DNA of 64,000 bases. Source: Deltaproteobacteria bacterium (GTDB lineage: Bacteria; Desulfobacterota; Desulfomonilia; UBA1062). The translations under genes and the position numbers were made by a program. The first letter of the stretch is position 1. Each line of letters starts with the position of its first letter. Shown one piece after another: positions 59,533-64,000 of the stretch. The notes under the pieces are model-generated. The model had not been told where the DNA came from and did no database searches. It saw only the letters and a list, made by a program, of their open reading frames with translations. The stretch lies in assembly GCA_017992605.1 (NCBI GenBank), contig JAGOOG010000005.1, forward strand, positions 1-64,000, given 5' to 3'.

Positions 59533-62190
59533 GTGAAATACAACAGCGCCATACCGATCACCCTGAAGCATGCCCTGCGTTGTGCCCTGCAGGTCATGTG
59601 CATAGTCCTTGTCGCTGCGGGCGCGGCGCCTGCGGGAGACATCGTGGTGGGGAGCTCCGGGAACACGACCAGGATCGTGTTCCATCTGAAGTCAGGTGAG
59701 GCGATGAGCCCGGATCTGGTGGAACAAAACCAGACGCTGATCGTCAATTTTCCCCACACTGTGGCCGAACCGCAGACAATGGAGGACCTCTTCCTGATCG
59801 ATCACCTCGCCTTCGACGGCACCAGGGCCACCATCACCATGAAACACCCCTTCACCTACACATCGTCGTTCAAGCAGCTCCCTGCCCGGCTGGTCGTCGA
59901 TATCTCCATGAAGAGGCAGGAGGGGCAGGAACACACCTGTCCCGTAAGACGCTTCGACATGATTCCCGGCACATCGCGCAGCAGCGTCGTCATGGTCCTC
60001 GATGAAGGGACCCCTGTCGACGTCCGCACGGCCGGGAAAGGCAGGGTGTTCGTCCACTTCCCTGCGGAGATCTCCTGCACGGATCTGGGCCGCCTCCTCG
60101 AAGGAATCCCGCAGCTGACCTCCGTCAATCTCATGAAGATGGCCAGCGGCACCACCCTGATCATGTCCGTAAACAAACACTATACGATGAACAGGGCGAA
60201 GGTCGAGCGTGACGGAACCAGGGTCATCTTCGAGATGAGCGCCTCCGGAGACGTTTCCCCGCAGACGAGAGGATCCTCCGCACAGAGTCTCTTCGACGCA
60301 GGGAACAGCGCTGCGGTCATACGGATGCTCGAGCCGCACATATCGTCGCTGTCTGACGAGGAGGCGATCATCCTTGCGCGATCCTACTGGTCGCTTGCCT
60401 TCCCGTACAGGATGGGCGAAAGGTCGAACGCCTCGCTCTCCCTCATGAGCAGGGCCATCCAGGAACTCCCCGAAGGGCCCCGGCGGGACCGGGTCATGCT
60501 GGAACACTGTTCCATGCTCATCCGTGCAGGTCTCCCCAGTGAGGCCGGTGCGTCGCTCTCCCGCCTCAGGAATTCCGAGAACGACGACGTCAGGGCAGAG
60601 GCGTCGATCCGGGAGATGGATGTCCTGAATCGCGGCGGGTCCTACCAGGACGCCTACGCCGCAGGCAGGCGACTCGTCATCGCCCTCGGTGCACAAGGAC
60701 TCCCGGAAAGGCTCAAGCCGCTGTACTCGGCGGTCCTGGCCGATACCTACCTGGGCCTGAACGATCACGCCAAGGCCCTGGACCTGTACCGGCAGGCCCT
60801 CTCCTCGGACCCTGACTATCCCCGGACAGACCCCGGCATCTACGCACGCATGGGCGATGCGGCGTTCAGGATGAACGATTTCTCCCGGGCCAAAGATTAC
60901 CTGACCCTGGCACTGAATCTCGCCGGAGGCCGTGACAGGCAGAAATACCTCCTCATGCTGGGCGACAGCCTCTACCAGACAGGGGAAAAGGACAGGGCCA
61001 TCGTGGTGTTCTCCCAGGCCGAGAACCTGGTCCCCGAGGGCGACGGCCTGGCCATAGCGAAGCTCAAGACAGCCCGCATCATCATCGAGAAGAACACAGA
61101 CGAACGGGGGAGGCTCTCCGATCGTGCCTTCAACGAGGTCATGGACATCTACCAGACACTGAAGACGTCCGCGGAACTCAAGGACAAGGCCCTCGCCTCC
61201 CTGGTGAAGGTGAGGATCGCCCAGGCCTATGCCAAGCACGGTGACTGGGAGAAGGCGCTCGCAACGTACCACGAGGTCTGGAGGAATACGAAGAAGGGGG
61301 ACACGATCCACCACTACACCCAGGTGGAGGCGATCCGGGGCATCGTCGAGAGAACCCGTGTCCTGTACCGCGATTCACGCTACGACCAGATCTACGAGAT
61401 CTACACGCGCTACAGGGGCAGCTTCATAAAGGAGCTGCAGGACAGCGCCACCCTGTTCATCATCGGGGATGCACTGAACCGCCTCGGCCAGACCGAAGAG
61501 GCACGCACCATGCTGGAACTCTCCACCAGGGGTGATTCCATCTACAAGGAACAGGCCTTCTCCCTGCTCTTCACCATCGACATCAAGCGGAATAAGTTTC
61601 AGGAGGCCCTCATCTGGAACACCATATACCTGAGTACCTACCCCGACGGAAAGGATGCCCGGATCATGCGTGAACGGCGAGGCGAGGTGCTCTACCGGCT
61701 CGGCAGTCTCTCAGCCGCACTGCCGCACCTCGAGGCCTCGGCCGCCGAGGGAGGCCCTCTGGCTCTGCACTCCCTGTCCTATCTGGCAGACGCGTACCGG
61801 AGGCTGGGAACGCCCCTGAAGGAAGAGGAGGCGCTCGACCGCATCATAGCGTTCCACCCGGAACGGGTTTCCCCGATCATCGAAGAGGCTCTGTACAAGA
61901 GGGCCGGCCAGCTGAGGAAGGCCGCTTCCCTTGCCAGGGCTTCCTCGCTCTACCAGGCCCTGCTGGATGCATACCCCCGGTCATCGCATGTGCACTGGGC
62001 CATGTACTATCTCGCGGGAATCGCCCATGTCCAGGGGGATGCCTCAAGGGCCAGGGAACTTCTCACCAATATCATGCGCCTAAGCAAGGATCCTGTCCTG
62101 GTCTCCGCAGCCCGGGTAACCTCCGACGAGATGGCGCTCATCGGGGATCTCGACGGCTACGAGGCCACGAAGCAGCACGGCGGGAGGTAG
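59533..62190 (+). CDS. Large exported TPR protein of the flagellar regulatory module
   Basis: From a GTG at 59533 the product has 885 residues and a signal peptide (about 1-34, 'LRCALQVMCIVLVAAGAAPA'). A beta-rich AMIN-like N-domain follows (about 35-235, 'TRIVFHLKSGEAMSPDLVEQNQTLIVNF', 'DGTRVIFEMSA'), then about fifteen TPR-like helix pairs to the end. Expected periplasmic. Similar long TPR proteins precede flagellar operons in Desulfobacterota, but the role is unknown. The start is uncertain: ATG at 59596 is possible with a longer leader, while GTG at 59533 keeps a proper signal peptide. The sigma-54 site upstream leaves almost no leader for 59533. Confidence 0.8.
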   Translation: MKYNSAIPITLKHALRCALQVMCIVLVAAGAAPAGDIVVGSSGNTTRIVFHLKSGEAMSPDLVEQNQTLIVNFPHTVAEPQTMEDLFLIDHLAFDGTRATITMKHPFTYTSSFKQLPARLVVDISMKRQEGQEHTCPVRRFDMIPGTSRSSVVMVLDEGTPVDVRTAGKGRVFVHFPAEISCTDLGRLLEGIPQLTSVNLMKMASGTTLIMSVNKHYTMNRAKVERDGTRVIFEMSASGDVSPQTRGSSAQSLFDAGNSAAVIRMLEPHISSLSDEEAIILARSYWSLAFPYRMGERSNASLSLMSRAIQELPEGPRRDRVMLEHCSMLIRAGLPSEAGASLSRLRNSENDDVRAEASIREMDVLNRGGSYQDAYAAGRRLVIALGAQGLPERLKPLYSAVLADTYLGLNDHAKALDLYRQALSSDPDYPRTDPGIYARMGDAAFRMNDFSRAKDYLTLALNLAGGRDRQKYLLMLGDSLYQTGEKDRAIVVFSQAENLVPEGDGLAIAKLKTARIIIEKNTDERGRLSDRAFNEVMDIYQTLKTSAELKDKALASLVKVRIAQAYAKHGDWEKALATYHEVWRNTKKGDTIHHYTQVEAIRGIVERTRVLYRDSRYDQIYEIYTRYRGSFIKELQDSATLFIIGDALNRLGQTEEARTMLELSTRGDSIYKEQAFSLLFTIDIKRNKFQEALIWNTIYLSTYPDGKDARIMRERRGEVLYRLGSLSAALPHLEASAAEGGPLALHSLSYLADAYRRLGTPLKEEEALDRIIAFHPERVSPIIEEALYKRAGQLRKAASLARASSLYQALLDAYPRSSHVHWAMYYLAGIAHVQGDASRARELLTNIMRLSKDPVLVSAARVTSDEMALIGDLDGYEATKQHGGR

Positions 62191-62198
62191 CGGGGCAC

Positions 62199-63533
62199 AT
62201 GGGCATCGCCATACTGGACACGGACAAGGAAACCGTAACCCTGCTCGCCGAGCTCATAGCGGAAACGGGGGCGTCGCCCAGTCCCTTCACCAGCAAGGAC
62301 AAGTTCCTCGAGGCCATCGACCCGAAGACGCACTGCATCGCCATCATATCAGATGAATTCGTCGACGTGATGGAAGGCACCAAACAGGTCTACGACTCCA
62401 TCGAGATCATCGGCATCGGGACGTCGGACGGCACGGCGTGTCTCAGGGCCGGGGCCTCGCACTACCTGAAGAAACCGTTCAGAGCCGAGGAAATCATCCG
62501 GGTCATCGAGGTGCTCAATGCGCCCGGGGAAGTCAGGGCCACTGACGACGGGGCGCCCTTTGTGGTGGCGGACCCGTCGATGGCCCGCATCATGGACATC
62601 GTGCGCAAGGTGGCGCCCACCCAGGCACCCGTTCTCATCATGGGGGAATCGGGCACAGGCAAGGAAGTCATTGCCCGGACCATCCATGCACTGAGCAAGA
62701 GAAAAGGCGGGCCCTACGTGGGCATCAATCTCGCCGCCATACCGGAGACGCTGCTGGAAAGCGAACTCTTCGGCTACGAGAAGGGTGCGTTCACCGGGGC
62801 GTATGCCACGAGGGTCGGCAGGTTCGAGCAGGCCGACGGCGGTACCATCCTGCTCGACGAGGTGACCGAGATCGGGTTCGGGCTCCAGGCGAAGCTGCTG
62901 CGGGTCCTCCAGGAGAGGCAGATCGACCGTGTCGGGGGCAAGGCCCCCATCAGGGTGGACTTCCGGGTCATCTCCACCACGAACAGAACCATCGAAGAGG
63001 AGATACGGGCCGGACGGTTCAGGAACGACCTCTTCTTCCGCCTGAACGTCATCCCCATCATGGTACCGCCCCTGCGGGATCGAGGGGAGGACATCCTCCC
63101 CCTGGCGGCCCACTTCATCAGAAAGATCGCAGCCCGCGAGGGGATGCAGGAAAAAGTTCTCAGCCCGGGGGCAAAAGATGCCCTTCTCAGGTACCCGTGG
63201 CCGGGCAATGTCAGGGAGATGGAAAACGTCATCGAACGCGCCATGATCCTCACCGAGGGCGACACCATCTCTTCGGCCCATGTCATGACGGAGAGCTCCG
63301 CACCGGAACATGCCGGCGCCCTGCCCGGCCCGGGGACAACCATCCACGAAATGGAAAAACGCCTCATTTTCTCCACCTTGCAGAAGGTCGACGGCAACAG
63401 GACCAAGGCGGCGACCCTGCTCGGCATCAGCATCCGCACCCTGAGGAACAAGCTCAACGAGTATACCCGGGCCGGTCAATTTTCTGACGATCCGCCCGCC
63501 GGTGCGGACTGCGCCGATCCTGAATTTTCCTAG
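62199..63533 (+). CDS. Second sigma-54-dependent activator, receiver-like domain
   Basis: A 444-residue activator directly after the TPR gene (8 bases). The N-terminal receiver-like domain keeps D52 ('IISDEFVDVMEG') and the conserved Lys ('YLKKPFR'), but the acidic pair is D7-T8 and the MPxMDG loop is changed. AAA+ with GESGTGKE and GAFTGA, and C-terminal Fis HTH ('NRTKAATLLGISIRTLRNKLNEY') are intact. FleQ/FlrA-like activators often have degenerate receivers. It lies immediately before flgB and its sigma-54 promoter. Confidence 0.9.
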   Translation: MGIAILDTDKETVTLLAELIAETGASPSPFTSKDKFLEAIDPKTHCIAIISDEFVDVMEGTKQVYDSIEIIGIGTSDGTACLRAGASHYLKKPFRAEEIIRVIEVLNAPGEVRATDDGAPFVVADPSMARIMDIVRKVAPTQAPVLIMGESGTGKEVIARTIHALSKRKGGPYVGINLAAIPETLLESELFGYEKGAFTGAYATRVGRFEQADGGTILLDEVTEIGFGLQAKLLRVLQERQIDRVGGKAPIRVDFRVISTTNRTIEEEIRAGRFRNDLFFRLNVIPIMVPPLRDRGEDILPLAAHFIRKIAAREGMQEKVLSPGAKDALLRYPWPGNVREMENVIERAMILTEGDTISSAHVMTESSAPEHAGALPGPGTTIHEMEKRLIFSTLQKVDGNRTKAATLLGISIRTLRNKLNEYTRAGQFSDDPPAGADCADPEFS

Positions 63534-63555
63534 CTCCTGGACGGTCCTGGGCCCC

Positions 63556-63571
63556 TGGTACGACAATTGCT
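63556..63571 (+). promoter_or_regulatory. Sigma-54 (-24/-12) promoter of the flgB operon
   Basis: TGGTAC (63556-63561), five bases, TTGCT (63567-63571), matching TGGCAC-N5-TTGCW at all but one base with exact spacing; 25 bases before flgB, with GAGGAGGG before the ATG. Confidence 0.8.
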
Positions 63572-63595
63572 TCACTGAGAGCGAGGAGGGAACAC

Positions 63596-63979
63596 ATGGG
63601 CGACATCTTCGGCACGATAATCCCGGAAGCCGCGGAGCATATGACCTATCGGACCTATCGCCAGCAGGTCATCTCGGGCAACATCGCCAACGTTGACACC
63701 CCCGGGTACAGGTCCAGGGAGGCCCTGTTCGAGAAAGAGCTGGAGTCGAGGCTGAAGCTGACGGCCACCGACCCCGGCCACCTGGGGAAGTCACCGGGTC
63801 AGCCCCTGTACAGGACCGTCGACGATCCCTTCTCCCGCATCGGCAACGACGCCAATACCGTGGACATCGACCGGGAGATGATGAAGCTCAGCCAGAACCA
63901 GCTCCTGTACAGCGCGTCTGCCGAGATCATCACGAGGAAGCTCGACGAACTGAGGAACGTCATAGGAGGGATCAGGTAA
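63596..63979 (+). CDS. flgB: Flagellar basal-body rod protein FlgB
   Basis: A 127-residue rod protein: 'AAEHMTYRTYRQQVISGNIANVDTPGYRSREALFEKEL' with the NIANVDTPGY motif, and a C-terminal helix 'DREMMKLSQNQLLYSASAEIITRKLDELRNVI'. First gene of a flagellar rod operon running off the window. Confidence 0.97.
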   Translation: MGDIFGTIIPEAAEHMTYRTYRQQVISGNIANVDTPGYRSREALFEKELESRLKLTATDPGHLGKSPGQPLYRTVDDPFSRIGNDANTVDIDREMMKLSQNQLLYSASAEIITRKLDELRNVIGGIR

Positions 63980-64000
63980 TGGACCTTTTCACCGCCATGG
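63979..64000 (+). CDS. flgC: Flagellar basal-body rod protein FlgC, 5' end only
   Basis: The ATG at 63979 shares its A with the flgB stop (TAATG) and follows GGAGGG. Seven codons read MDLFTAM, the usual FlgC start. The rest lies beyond the window. Confidence 0.85.

Noticed and set aside
1-64000. CRISPR arrays, insertion sequences or prophage
   Set aside because: No regularly spaced repeats, transposase, integrase or phage structural genes were seen anywhere in the window.

Overview
The window is GC-rich, gene-dense bacterial chromosome, with convergent or overlapping ends, ATGA/GTGA junctions and few gaps. The gene set points to a Gram-negative, flagellated anaerobe: a four-subunit 2-oxoacid:ferredoxin oxidoreductase, XrtA/PEP-CTERM-type exopolysaccharide genes, lipoproteins, a heptose adenylyltransferase domain, and NtrC-type regulators beside flgB. 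Desulfobacterota (the old Deltaproteobacteria) is the most likely home. That is inference from gene content; there is no rRNA here. I see no transposase, integrase, phage gene or CRISPR array.

Layout. 1-2.4 kb: tRNA-Leu(UAA), then a PA2779/PA2778-like pair with a separate TPR lipoprotein and an ADP-ribosylglycohydrolase. 2.4-8.1 kb: mscL, NfeD and SPFH proteins, a winged-helix/ferredoxin protein and small or hypothetical genes. 8-16.3 kb: acyl-CoA synthetase alpha part, CDF transporter, RNA-modification enzymes, a QueG-like protein, YbaK, and a glutaredoxin-thioredoxin reductase fusion. 16.3-19.9 kb: TetR regulator, then a perfect operator over the promoter of a saccharopine-dehydrogenase-like gene and an FGGY kinase. 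19.9-23.4 kb: MoxR ATPase, VWA protein and a divergent acyl-CoA dehydrogenase. 23.5-31 kb: solute-binding protein, lipoprotein, ComEA, DnaJ-like, polyprenyl synthase, a DUF2520-heptose adenylyltransferase fusion, ComF.

31-40.2 kb is an exopolysaccharide locus on the minus strand: histidine kinase, sigma-54 response regulator, export protein, outer-membrane barrel, Wzz-type chain-length protein, secretion ATPase with LysM and SPOR domains, tyrosine autokinase. No glycosyltransferase or exosortase lies with it. 40.2-46.8 kb holds ffh, the por operon with its own terminator, a LysR gene, and a promoter-hairpin-terminator unit of about 80 nt that looks like a small RNA or attenuator in front of an Smr-domain gene. 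46.8-57.6 kb is mostly housekeeping: holB, an EF-G paralogue lacking the catalytic histidine, a MogA/MoaB protein, a PilZ-methyltransferase, scpAB, trpS, an M50 protease, sfsA, an RsuA-type pseudouridine synthase.

From 57.6 kb to the end the genes build a flagellar control module: an IhfB-like protein, an NtrC-type response regulator, an 885-residue exported TPR protein, a second sigma-54 activator, flgB and the start of flgC. Sigma-54 (-24/-12) promoter matches stand before the TPR gene and before flgB. The strongest leads are the small-RNA unit at 45.95-46.06 kb, the TetR operator at 19.15 kb, the sigma-54/IHF flagellar module, and the DUF2520-nucleotidyltransferase fusion.
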